This document shows positions 24,050 through 32,666 of a stretch of 64,000 nt of DNA, one piece after another (the first letter of the stretch is position 1; every line of letters begins with the position of its first letter). The stretch is from Micromonospora sp. WMMD1128 (GTDB lineage Bacteria; Actinomycetota; Actinomycetes; Mycobacteriales; Micromonosporaceae). Below the pieces are notes generated by a model that did no database searches, had not been told where the DNA came from, and saw only the letters and a program-made list of their open reading frames with translations. Location of the stretch: positions 3,671,501 through 3,735,500 of the forward strand of contig NZ_CP114902.1 of assembly GCF_027497235.1 (NCBI RefSeq), in the 5' to 3' direction. Position numbers and translations under genes: made by a program.

Positions 24050-27000
24050 CGTGCCCACCGGCGGGCCAGCGCGGTCACCGCGGCCACCCCGGCGGTCGCG
24101 ACCAGGCCGGCCGCCGCCCAGCGGGTGACCGGGCCGGGCCGTCGGGGCCGGTCACCCCAGTCCTGTTCCGGCCGCCGGGGGACGGCGTCGTGGTGCAGCG
24201 CGGCGCGTAGCAGCTCGGCCAGGTGGAGCGCGGTACGGCCGCCGGCGGCGCTCTGCTCGACCTGGGTGCGGCAACTGAACCCGTCGGCGAGGATCACGTC
24301 GGTCTCGGCGGCGTCCCGCACGGCGGGCAGCAGCACCCGTTCCGCGCACGCCTCGGACACCTCGTGGTGGCCCTGTTCGAAGCCGAAGTTGCCGGCCAGG
24401 CCGCAGCAGCCGGAGTCGAGGAACTCGGCGTCGACGCCGGCCGCGGCGAGCACCGCCTGGTCGGCGGCGGTGCCGAGGATGGCGTGGTGGTGGCAGTGGG
24501 TCTGGATCAGCGCGTGCGCGTCCAGGTGGGGCGGCTGCCAGCCGGGGCTGTGGTCGTGCAGCAGTTCGGCGAGCGTGACGGTCTGCTCCCGCAGCCGGGT
24601 GACGTCGTCGTCGGCCGGGAACAGCTCGTGCGCGTCGCTGCGGAACACCGCCGTGCAGCTCGGCTCCAGCCCCACCACCCGGGTGCCGGCGCGCAGGTGC
24701 GGACGCAACGCGTCGACGCTGCGGCGCAGCACCCGTTTGGCGACGTCGAGTTGACCGGTGGAGATCCAGGTCAGGCCGCAGCACACCGGGCCGTCCGGTA
24801 CGCGTACCCGCCAGCCGGCGGCCTCCAGCACCTCGACCGCCGCGTGGGCCACCCCCGGGTGGAAGTGGTTGGTGAAGGTGTCCGGCCAGAGCACGACCTC
24901 GCCCCGGGAGCCGTCGCCGGTCGGGGCGCGGCGGGCGAACCAGTGTTGGAACGACTCCGCCGCGAACAGCGGGATGTCCCGGCGCCTGTCGATCCCACCG
25001 ACGATCTTGGCGAGGTGGCCGAGCCCGGGGGCGTGGGCGAGGGCGTTGACGGTGCGGGGCAGCCGGGCGGCGACGGTGGCCACCAGCGGCAGCCAGCCCA
25101 TCGAGTAGTGCGCGCGGGGGCGCAGCCGGCCGGCGTAGTGGTGGGACAGGAACTCGGCCTTGTAGGTGGCCATGTCCACGTTCACCGGGCAGTCGGCCTT
25201 GCAGCCCTTGCACGCCAGGCAGAGGTCGAGCGCGTCGCGGACCGCGTCGGAGCGCCAGCCGTCGCCGATGGCGCCGCCGCGGGCCGCGCCGTCGAGCATC
25301 TCGAACAGCAGCCGGGCCCGGCCCCGGGTCGAGTGCTCCTCCTCCCGGGTGACCATGTAGGAGGGGCACATCACCCCGCCGGAGTGGCGGCGGCACTTGC
25401 CCACGCCCACGCAGCGCAGCACCGCGTCGCCGAAGCTGCCGCCGTCGTCCGGGTAGGCGAAGGTGGTCGACACGCCGCCGTGGTCGTAGTCGACGCCGAG
25501 GCGCAGGTGGCTGTCGAGCGGGTAGGGCGGCATCACCTTGCCCGGGTTCATCCGGTCGTCCGGGTCGAAGATCGCCTTGACCTGGCCGAACGCCCGGATC
25601 AGGCGCTCGCCGTACATCTTCGGCAGCAGCTCGCCGCGGGCCTGCCCGTCGCCGTGCTCGCCGGAGAACGACCCGCCGTAGGACACCACCAGGTCGGCGG
25701 CGCGTTCGAGGAAGGAGCGGAAGTCGCGGACCCCGTCGGCGGTGCGCAGCCGGAACGGGATCCGGGTGTGCACGCAGCCCTGCCCGAAGTGCCCGTACAG
25801 CGACGCCTGCTGGTAGCCGTACTCGCGGTAGAGCGCCTGGAGGTCGCGCAGGTAGTCGCCGAGCCGGTCCGGGGCGACCGCCGAGTCCTCCCAGCCGGGC
25901 CAGGTGTTCTCGGCGTCGGGCACGTGGGCGGTGGCGCCGAGTGCGGACTCCCGGACCCCCCACATGCGTTTCTCGTCGGCCGGGTCGGCGAACTCGTGCA
26001 CGCGCGGCCCGCCGTCGCGGCGTACCGCGTCGATCAGCCGGTCGGCGGCGGCCCGGGCCTGCTCGGGGGTGTCACCGCCGAGCTGCACCATCAGCCAGGC
26101 GCCGCCCTCGGGCAGCTCGTGCAGCGCGTGCGGGTGCAGGCTCTTGCGCCGCTCGAAGCTGACCAGCTTGTCGTCGATGCCCTCCAGCGCGATCGGCTGG
26201 TGTGCCAGCACCCGCGGCACGTCGTCGCCGGCCGACGCGACGTCCGGGTAGCTGAGGAACACCATCGCGTCGGCCTTGACCCGGGGGATCAGCTTCAGCC
26301 GGGCGCGCAGCACGGTGACGAGCGTGCCCTCGGAGCCGACCAGGGCCTGGGCGACGTGGAAGTTCTTCTCCGGCAGCAGGCTGTCCAGGTTGTAGCCGGA
26401 CACCCGGCGGGGGATGTGCGGGTAGCGGGTGCGCAGGTCGGCCAGGTACTCGTCGCGCAGCGCCCGCAACTGCCGGTAGATCTCGGCCTGGCGTCCGCCG
26501 TCGCGCTGGATGCGGGCGTACTCGTCGTCGCTTGTCTCCCCCACCCACATCCGGGTGCCGTCGTACAGCAGCACCTCCAGTTCGACGATGTTGTCGACCA
26601 CCTTGCCGGCGCGCTGGGCGGTGGCGCCGCAGGAGTTGTTGCCGATCATGCCGCCGAGCGTGCAGTGGTTGTGGGTGGCCGGCTTCGGGCCGTATTCCAG
26701 CCCGGTCCGTTCGAGTTGGGCGTTCAGCTCGTCCAGCACGATGCCGGGTTCGACCAGGCAGGTGCCGGCCCGCTCGTCGACCTCCAGCAGGCGGTGGCAG
26801 TACTTGGACCAGTCGATGATCACGGCGGTGTTGGTGCACTCGCCGGCCAGGCTGGTGCCGCCGCCGCGGGAGGTCAGCGGCGCGCCGTGGCGGCGGCAGA
26901 CGGCCACCGCGGCGACCGCCGCCTCCACCGTGCGGGGCACCACCACGCCGAGCGGCACCTGCCGGTAGTTGGACGCGTCGGTGGAGTACGCGGCGCGGGA

Positions 27001-27123
27001 GCCGGCGTCGAAACGGACCTCGCCGTCGACCTCCGCCCGCAGGTCGGCGGCGAGCGCGGTCAGGTCGACGGCGTCGGTCGGCTCGGGTGGGCGCAGGACC
27101 GGGTCGGGCAGCACCGCGGTCAT
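24046..27123 (-). CDS. FAD-linked oxidase fused to Fe-S (GlcF-like) domain, D-2-hydroxyacid dehydrogenase type
   Basis: A 1025-residue fused flavoprotein. The GlcD/VAO-type FAD domain (about 30-300) includes PLTSRGGGTSLAGE and GGMIGNNSCGATAQRAG. The oxidase C-terminal domain (about 300-560) includes SFSGEHGDGQARGELLPKMYG. Next come 4Fe-4S cysteines in CVGVGKCRR / GVMCPSY and CLACKGCKADCPVNV (about 680-690), then cysteine-rich CCG domains (GPVCCGLTW; DSGCCGLAGNFG), as in GlcF and heterodisulfide-reductase subunits. The last 25 residues form one hydrophobic helix (WAAAGLVATAGVAAVTALA), perhaps a tail anchor. It likely oxidises a D-2-hydroxyacid to the oxoacid and passes electrons to the respiratory chain. 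It is coupled to the pyruvate-oxidase-like gene (ATGA). Confidence 0.87.
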   Translation of the reverse strand: MTAVLPDPVLRPPEPTDAVDLTALAADLRAEVDGEVRFDAGSRAAYSTDASNYRQVPLGVVVPRTVEAAVAAVAVCRRHGAPLTSRGGGTSLAGECTNTAVIIDWSKYCHRLLEVDERAGTCLVEPGIVLDELNAQLERTGLEYGPKPATHNHCTLGGMIGNNSCGATAQRAGKVVDNIVELEVLLYDGTRMWVGETSDDEYARIQRDGGRQAEIYRQLRALRDEYLADLRTRYPHIPRRVSGYNLDSLLPEKNFHVAQALVGSEGTLVTVLRARLKLIPRVKADAMVFLSYPDVASAGDDVPRVLAHQPIALEGIDDKLVSFERRKSLHPHALHELPEGGAWLMVQLGGDTPEQARAAADRLIDAVRRDGGPRVHEFADPADEKRMWGVRESALGATAHVPDAENTWPGWEDSAVAPDRLGDYLRDLQALYREYGYQQASLYGHFGQGCVHTRIPFRLRTADGVRDFRSFLERAADLVVSYGGSFSGEHGDGQARGELLPKMYGERLIRAFGQVKAIFDPDDRMNPGKVMPPYPLDSHLRLGVDYDHGGVSTTFAYPDDGGSFGDAVLRCVGVGKCRRHSGGVMCPSYMVTREEEHSTRGRARLLFEMLDGAARGGAIGDGWRSDAVRDALDLCLACKGCKADCPVNVDMATYKAEFLSHHYAGRLRPRAHYSMGWLPLVATVAARLPRTVNALAHAPGLGHLAKIVGGIDRRRDIPLFAAESFQHWFARRAPTGDGSRGEVVLWPDTFTNHFHPGVAHAAVEVLEAAGWRVRVPDGPVCCGLTWISTGQLDVAKRVLRRSVDALRPHLRAGTRVVGLEPSCTAVFRSDAHELFPADDDVTRLREQTVTLAELLHDHSPGWQPPHLDAHALIQTHCHHHAILGTAADQAVLAAAGVDAEFLDSGCCGLAGNFGFEQGHHEVSEACAERVLLPAVRDAAETDVILADGFSCRTQVEQSAAGGRTALHLAELLRAALHHDAVPRRPEQDWGDRPRRPGPVTRWAAAGLVATAGVAAVTALARRWAR

Positions 27124-28886
27124 GAGCGCAGCTCGTTGATCTTGTCGCGGGCGACGGACGCCACGGTGGCGACCTTGTGCGGCTGCCCGCGCAGGAACGC
27201 CTCGGTGAAGTGTTTCGCCTGGTCATATTTGATCTTGCCGGGCATCGGTGGCTCGTTCGGGTTGACGTCGCAGTCGACGAGCGCCGGACCGGGGTGGGCG
27301 AGCGCCTCCCGGATCGCGCCCGGCAGCGCCTTCGCGTCGGTCACCTTGACGCCGAACGCGCCGCAGCCGCGCGCCCAGGTGGAGAAGTCGGCCTCCGGCT
27401 GGCGGTGCCGCACCGCGTACTCGGGGTAACCGAGGATGATCTGCTCCCACAGGATCTGGCCGTACGAGTTGTTGTTGTTGATCACCACCTTGACCGGCAG
27501 GTCGTGCCGGACCGCGGTGAGGAACTCGGCCATCAGCATGGCGAAGCCGCCGTCGCCGACGAACGCGATCACCTGCCGGTCCGGGTACGCGTGCTGCATG
27601 GCGATGGCGTACGGCAGGCCCGGCGCCATCGTGGCCAGGTTGCCCGACAGGTAGAACTCCCGGTCCCCGCGGATCGTCCAGTGCCGCGCCGACCAGGTGG
27701 CGATGGTGCCGGAGTCACAGGTCAGGATGGCGTCGTCGGCGGCGGCGTCGTCGACGCAGCCCATCAGGTACTGCGGCGCGATCGGCGACCGCTCCGGGTC
27801 CACCAGGCTGGTCATCTCCGACCGCCAGGTGTTCATCTTGCCCTGGTACTTCTCCAGGAACGACCGGTCCGGGCCGTGGTCGAGCATCGGCAGCAGGTCC
27901 CGCAGCGCCAGCCGGGCGTCCGCGCAGACCGGGGCCTCGACCGGCAGCCGCATCCCGATCAGGCTCGGGTCGGCGTCGATCTGCACCACCTTCGCCTGCC
28001 CCGGACCGGGCAGATACTTCCCGTACGGGAACGACGTGCCCACCATCAGCAGGGTGTCGCACTCCTCCATCAGTTCCTCGCTCGGCGCGGTGCCGAGCAG
28101 GCCGAGCCCGCCGGTGGTCAGCGGGTGGTCGTCCGGCACCACCAGCTTGCCGGGCAACGTCTTGACGATCGGGCTGGCCAGGGCCTCGGCCACCGCAAGC
28201 ACCTCGTCGCGGGCGCCGCGCGCGCCCACGCCGACGAGCATGGCCACCTTCCGCCCGGCCCGGAGCACCTCGGCCGCCTTCGCCAACTCCCGCGGGTCCG
28301 GCGGCAGTTGCGGATACGACATCACCGCCGCGCTCATCGGCGGCTTGCCCGGGCTGACGTGCCGGTACGGGTCGTCGGAGGCCGGGGCCACCTGCACGTC
28401 GTTGGGGAACGTCAGGTGCGCCACGGTCCGCTTGCTCATCGCGTCGCGGATCGCCAGGTCGACCACCGCCGGCATCTGCTGCGGGTTGGTGACCATCAGG
28501 TTGTAGGCGGCGACATCCTGGTAGAGCTGGGTGGTGTGCACCTCCTGCTGGTAGTGCGCGCCCAGCACCGAGGTCTCCTGCATGCCGGTGATGGCCAGCA
28601 CCGGCACGTGGTCGAGCTTGGCGTCGTAGAGCCCGTTGAGCAGGTGGATCGCCCCCGGGCCGGAGGTGGCGCAGCAGACGCCGAGCCGGCCGGTGGCCTT
28701 GGCGTAGCCGGTGGCCATGAACGCCGCCGCCTCCTCGTGGTGCACCAGCACGAACCGCAGCTTCTCCCGCTGCCGGCGGAAGCCCTCCATCAGGCCGTTG
28801 ATGCCGTCGCCGGGCAGGCCGAACACGGTGTCGACCCCCCACTCCACCAGGCGTCGGGCCAGGCTCTCGCCCACGATCTCCTGCAC
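27120..28886 (-). CDS. Pyruvate oxidase/dehydrogenase-like ThDP enzyme (PoxB family)
   Basis: A 588-residue ThDP enzyme. Key elements are VDTVFGLPGDGINGLMEG, the glutamate in HHEEAAAFMATGYAKATG (about 50), the FAD-domain block LVGVGARGARDEV, and the ThDP motif FVGDGGFAMLMAEFLTAVRH followed by INNNNSYG. Similarity in arrangement is to pyruvate:quinone oxidoreductase (PoxB) and other pyruvate oxidases, rather than to acetolactate synthase. The GTG start at 28886 has AGGAGG six bases upstream, one of the best ribosome sites here. It heads the five-gene operon running down to the PPC gene. With the FAD/Fe-S protein downstream, it suggests quinone-linked oxidation of 2-oxo and 2-hydroxy acids. Confidence 0.83.
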   Translation of the reverse strand: MQEIVGESLARRLVEWGVDTVFGLPGDGINGLMEGFRRQREKLRFVLVHHEEAAAFMATGYAKATGRLGVCCATSGPGAIHLLNGLYDAKLDHVPVLAITGMQETSVLGAHYQQEVHTTQLYQDVAAYNLMVTNPQQMPAVVDLAIRDAMSKRTVAHLTFPNDVQVAPASDDPYRHVSPGKPPMSAAVMSYPQLPPDPRELAKAAEVLRAGRKVAMLVGVGARGARDEVLAVAEALASPIVKTLPGKLVVPDDHPLTTGGLGLLGTAPSEELMEECDTLLMVGTSFPYGKYLPGPGQAKVVQIDADPSLIGMRLPVEAPVCADARLALRDLLPMLDHGPDRSFLEKYQGKMNTWRSEMTSLVDPERSPIAPQYLMGCVDDAAADDAILTCDSGTIATWSARHWTIRGDREFYLSGNLATMAPGLPYAIAMQHAYPDRQVIAFVGDGGFAMLMAEFLTAVRHDLPVKVVINNNNSYGQILWEQIILGYPEYAVRHRQPEADFSTWARGCGAFGVKVTDAKALPGAIREALAHPGPALVDCDVNPNEPPMPGKIKYDQAKHFTEAFLRGQPHKVATVASVARDKINELRS

Positions 28887-29040
28887 GTCGTCCTCCTCTT
28901 CCGGGGTTCACCCGTCCTCGTCCGCGTCAGCGGGCTTTCACCTGTCCCACCGGAAACCGCGCACGAAGGACGGACGGGGCGGCGGCTACCCGGCCTCCCC
29001 GGCCGCAAACCCACCGGGGCGGTCGAACTTCGGACCGCCG

Positions 29041-29526
29041 TCACCCGTCCCCGGGCAGCACGGAGAGCTGTCCCCGCCCCTCCAGCACCGCGAGATGCAC
29101 GGTGCGCACCTCAGCCGTGCCGTGCTCGCGCAGCAGGGCGTCCAGGTCGGCGCGGGTCAGGCCGGCGCGGTGCAGGTTGCCGGTGAGCACCCGGCCCCGG
29201 GCGACCACCACCACCGGCCCCTTCTCGATCAGCCGGCGCCCCGCGGGCCGCAGGCGTACCCAGGTGATAAGCGCGTGGGCGGCCAGGATGGCCACCAGGG
29301 TCACCGCGCCGGACAGATAGCTGGCATCCGGGGCGCTGGGTAGCCGCCCGACGACCGCGCCCACCGCGACGGCGGCCACGAAGTCGTACGCGGACAGCTC
29401 GGCAAGCGTCCGGCGACCGCCGAGGCGCATCGCCAGCACGGCGGTCAGGTAGAGCAGGAACGCCTTCACCGCCACCCAGACCAGCCAGCCCGGATGACCG
29501 ACGAGAGCGGTGACGGCGTCCACCAC
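29041..29526 (-). CDS. DUF421 (YetF-like) membrane protein
   Basis: A 161-residue protein with three N-terminal hydrophobic segments (GWLVWVAVKAFLLYLTAVLAMRL, FVAAVAVGAVVG, LSGAVTLVAILAAHALI) and a soluble C-terminal DUF421 domain (VVVVARGRVLTGNLHRAGLTRADLDALLREHG, then VHLAVLEGRGQLSV). It has the shared GGRRTLAELSAYDF block of the family. YetF-type proteins are small membrane proteins of uncertain role, linked to germination in spore formers. The start is GTG 29526 or 29523, and no strong ribosome site distinguishes them. It is 12 bases downstream of the small membrane protein gene. Confidence 0.85.
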   Translation of the reverse strand: MVDAVTALVGHPGWLVWVAVKAFLLYLTAVLAMRLGGRRTLAELSAYDFVAAVAVGAVVGRLPSAPDASYLSGAVTLVAILAAHALITWVRLRPAGRRLIEKGPVVVVARGRVLTGNLHRAGLTRADLDALLREHGTAEVRTVHLAVLEGRGQLSVLPGDG

Positions 29527-29538
29527 CGGCCGCCGGGC

Positions 29539-29724
29539 TCAGGACCGTCGTATCGACCGCGCCGCGAAGTAGCCGAGGAGCGCACCCGCGGTCAGCGTCA
29601 CCAGCCCGCGCGCGGTGACCACGGAGCGTAACCTGCCCAGGCCCGCCTTCGGGTCCACCACGCTGCCGGCCACGTCGCCGGCCGCCCCCACCACCACGTC
29701 ACCGAACCTGCCGCGTTCCACCAC
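29539..29724 (-). CDS. Small membrane protein of unknown function
   Basis: A 61-residue reading from GTG 29724, beginning VVERGRFGDVVVGAAGDVAG and ending in one hydrophobic helix with a basic C-terminus (LVTLTAGALLGYFAARSIRRS). The start is set by GGAGAGG six bases upstream. A longer frame from TTG 29772 overlaps that site and is less likely. It is not recognised as a family member. It follows nuoN by about 50 bases and precedes the DUF421 gene on the same strand. Confidence 0.5.
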   Translation of the reverse strand: MVERGRFGDVVVGAAGDVAGSVVDPKAGLGRLRSVVTARGLVTLTAGALLGYFAARSIRRS

Positions 29725-29775
29725 CCACCACCTCTCCGCAGGCCGCGGGCTACCCGGTCGACCGTCGGCCAAACC

Positions 29776-31185
29776 TCAGCGCGCCAGGGCCTGGGCCATC
29801 AGCGGATACCAGGGCACGGCCACCGCCGCGCCGAGCAACGCCGCCCCGGCCGCCACCGCACCGGCCGCCGCCACCGTCCGGTTCCGGCCGCCGGTGGTCG
29901 GCCACCGGCCACCCCCGGTGTACGCGGGCGCCAGCCACCTCAGGTAGTAGAAGAGGCTGGCCACGGTGTTGACCGCGGCGACCACCACCAGCCAGGCCAG
30001 CCCGCCGTCCCACGCGGCGGTGAACACGGTCAGCTTGCCGGCGAAGACCGCCGTCGGCGGCGTGCCGACGAGCCCCAGCAGGCAGATCGCCAGCGCACCG
30101 GCGAGCCACGGCCGGCGGCGGGCCAGCCCGCGGTAGTCGTCGAGGGCGTCGTGCGGCTCGGCGGCCAGCACCGCGAACGCGCCCAGGTTCGTCACCGCGT
30201 ACCCGGCGAGGTAGACCAGCAGGGCGGGCAGCGCGCGCTCCGCGCGGCCGGCGACCGCGACGGCCATCAGGAGGTAGCCCACCTGCGCCACGGTGGAGTA
30301 CGCGAGCAGCCGGCGCGGGTCGGCCTGACCGAACGCGGCGAAGTTGCCGAGCGTCATGGTGACCGCGGCGAGCACCGCGACCAGCAGCGGCCAGCCCACC
30401 ACGTCGGCGGGCACCGCGACGGCGAACAGCCGGTACGCCGCGAGCAGGCCGCCGAGCTTCGGCACGGTGGTCAGCAGCGCGCCGGCCGGGATCGAGGCGC
30501 CCTGCACCGCGTCGGGCACCCAGAAGTGGCCCGGCACCGCGCCGATCTTGAACAGCAGGCCGGCCAGCACCCCGACCACCCCGACCGCGACGGCGGCGGA
30601 CGGCGCCCCCGCCAGGCCGGTGGCCAGCCGGTCGTAGTCGCTCGCCCCGCCGCCGACCGCGGTCAGCAGCGCCGCGCCGGCCAGCAGGCCCACCCCGGCC
30701 AGCGCCCCGATCAGATAGACCTTCAGCGCCGCCTCGGCGCCCCGCCGGTCCCGCCCCCAGCCGGCCAGCCCGACCAGCGGCACCGACGACAACAGGTACG
30801 CCACGGCCAGCAGCAGCAGGTCCGACGCGCCGGCGAGCAGCACCGCGCCGAGCACGGCGAGCAGCGTCAGCACGGAGAACTCGGTCTCCCGCCGGTTGCC
30901 GGCGACCCGGCCGGCGGCGATCCCGACCACCAGCAGCCCGGCCAGCGGGATCAGCAGCCGGGCGGCGGTGGTGCCCGCGTCGAGGGCGTAGCTGTGCGCG
31001 TACACGGTGGCGCGCTCGCCCACGGCGGGCAGGGTGGCGACCATGGCCGCGAACATCGCCCCGGCGGCGACCAGCCGGGCCACCCACTGCCGGTCCCGGG
31101 GCAGGAACGCGCCGGTGAGCAGCGTGGTGACCGCGCCGGCCAGCAGGAGCAGCTCCGGCAGCAGGGCGAGCGGACGCTCGTTCAC
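29776..31185 (-). CDS. nuoN: NADH-quinone oxidoreductase-like subunit N
   Basis: A 469-residue antiporter-like membrane subunit with about 12-14 hydrophobic helices. The proton_antipo_M pattern is visible: EAALKVYLIGALAGVGLLAG, FKIGAVPGHFWVPDAVQGAS (TM7/8 broken-helix lysine and lid region), LLAYSTVAQVGYLL and GLVGTPPTAVFAGK. Subunits L, M and N each form a proton channel in complex I. The GTG start overlaps the nuoM stop (GTGA). It is the last nuo gene of a compact operon that lacks recognisable electron-input genes. A 1598-codon frame over this region is a shadow and only this part is real. Confidence 0.88.
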   Translation of the reverse strand: MNERPLALLPELLLLAGAVTTLLTGAFLPRDRQWVARLVAAGAMFAAMVATLPAVGERATVYAHSYALDAGTTAARLLIPLAGLLVVGIAAGRVAGNRRETEFSVLTLLAVLGAVLLAGASDLLLLAVAYLLSSVPLVGLAGWGRDRRGAEAALKVYLIGALAGVGLLAGAALLTAVGGGASDYDRLATGLAGAPSAAVAVGVVGVLAGLLFKIGAVPGHFWVPDAVQGASIPAGALLTTVPKLGGLLAAYRLFAVAVPADVVGWPLLVAVLAAVTMTLGNFAAFGQADPRRLLAYSTVAQVGYLLMAVAVAGRAERALPALLVYLAGYAVTNLGAFAVLAAEPHDALDDYRGLARRRPWLAGALAICLLGLVGTPPTAVFAGKLTVFTAAWDGGLAWLVVVAAVNTVASLFYYLRWLAPAYTGGGRWPTTGGRNRTVAAAGAVAAGAALLGAAVAVPWYPLMAQALAR

Positions 31186-32663
31186 CGGGCCACCAGGTCG
31201 GTGACCGCCCGGGCGGTGGGTTCCACCACGTCCAGCAGCAGCCGGGGGAACACGCCGAGGAGCAGCGAGAGCGCGAGCAGCGGCAGCACCGCGGCGGTCT
31301 CGGCGGCGGTCACGTCGGCGGTCGCGGACAGGCGGTGCCGGGTCGGGCCGAGGAAGACCCGGTGCAACGCCCACAGGAACAGGGCGGCGGTGACGAGGAT
31401 GCCGGGCAGCGCGAACGCCACCGCCACCGGCGCGGAGCCCAGACTGCCGGCGAAGATCTGGAACTCGGCGACGAACCCGGAGAAGCCGGGCAGGCCGAGG
31501 CTGGCGAACGCCGCCACCGCGGTCAGCGCGGCGAACCGGGGGGTGTCGCCGGCCAACCCGCCGTAGGCGTCCATCCGGTAGGTGCCGCCCCGGTCGTGGA
31601 GGACGCCGGCGAGCAGGAACAGCGCGGACGTGATGAGCCCGTGGCTGACCATCTGGGTGACCGCGCCGGTCACCGCGACCGCGCGGGCCTGCGCGTCCGA
31701 GCCGGCGACCAGCCCGGCCGCGCCGACGGCGAGCACCACGTACCCCATGTGGTTGACCGACGTGTACGCGACCATCCGCTTGAAGTTGGTCTGGGCGAGC
31801 GCCACCAGCGCCCCGTAGAGGACGCTCACCACGCCGACCACGACGACCACCCAGGCGTAGCGCCGCCAGGCGTCCGGCAGCATCGGCATGGCGATCCGGA
31901 CGAAGCCGTAGGTGCCCATCTTCAGCAGGATCCCGGCCAGCACCGCCGAACCGGCGGCCGGGGCGTCGGTGTGCGCCGGCGGCAGCCAGGTGTGGAACGG
32001 GAACGTCGGCGTCTTGATCGCCAGCCCCAGCAGCACCGCCAGCAGCACCAGCGCGCCGGCCACGCCCTGCGTCGGCGGAGGACGGGTCAACGCCACCATG
32101 TCGAAGGTGTGCGGCGCGGCGGCGACGTAGAGGCCGATGAAGCCCAGCAGCAGCGCCAGCGAGCCGAGGAACGTGTAGAGGAAGAACGTCAACGCCGAGC
32201 GGCGGGCCTGCGGGCCGTGCCCCCAGCCGACGATCACCGCGTACATGCCCACGATGGACAGGTCGAAGAAGACGAAGAACAGGATCAGGTCGAGCGAGAC
32301 GAACAGCCCGAGGCAGGTGGTCTGGAGGGCGAGGAAGAGCGCGGCGAACTGCCGCGGCCGGGGCTGGCGACGCAGCGAGTACACCGCGCAGGCGGCGAAG
32401 ACGACTGTGGTGAGCGCCAGCAGCGGCAGCGACAGCCCGTCCACCCCGACGTGGTAGCCGGCACCGGCGCCCGGGATCCACGGCCGGTCCACCTCGTACC
32501 CGAAGCCCTCCCCCGGGTACGCCCACCACACGCCCAGCACCGCCGCGACCTCGACGACGGTGACCGCGATCCAGAGCCACGACACCGCCCGCGCCGGCAG
32601 GCCACGCCAGCACAGCAGGACCACGGCCACGGCCAGCGGCGTGAAGACGATCAGGGACAGCAC
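31182..32663 (-). CDS. nuoM: NADH-quinone oxidoreductase-like subunit M
   Basis: A 493-residue polytopic subunit. The typical NuoM landmarks are VGVDGLSLPLLALTT, FFDLSIVGMYAVIVGWG (glutamate/aspartate position in the first channel helix), AIKTPTFPFHTWLPPAHTDAPAAGS (TM7-8 lysine and broken helix), RMVAYTSVNHMGYVVLA and GLPGFSGFVAEF. The canonical TM5 motif often contains a glutamate, whereas this sequence has FFDLS (Asp). The GTG start lies 3 bases after the nuoL stop. It functions as one of the three proton-pumping antiporter-like subunits of the complex. Confidence 0.9.
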   Translation of the reverse strand: MLSLIVFTPLAVAVVLLCWRGLPARAVSWLWIAVTVVEVAAVLGVWWAYPGEGFGYEVDRPWIPGAGAGYHVGVDGLSLPLLALTTVVFAACAVYSLRRQPRPRQFAALFLALQTTCLGLFVSLDLILFFVFFDLSIVGMYAVIVGWGHGPQARRSALTFFLYTFLGSLALLLGFIGLYVAAAPHTFDMVALTRPPPTQGVAGALVLLAVLLGLAIKTPTFPFHTWLPPAHTDAPAAGSAVLAGILLKMGTYGFVRIAMPMLPDAWRRYAWVVVVVGVVSVLYGALVALAQTNFKRMVAYTSVNHMGYVVLAVGAAGLVAGSDAQARAVAVTGAVTQMVSHGLITSALFLLAGVLHDRGGTYRMDAYGGLAGDTPRFAALTAVAAFASLGLPGFSGFVAEFQIFAGSLGSAPVAVAFALPGILVTAALFLWALHRVFLGPTRHRLSATADVTAAETAAVLPLLALSLLLGVFPRLLLDVVEPTARAVTDLVAR

Positions 32664-32666
32664 GGG

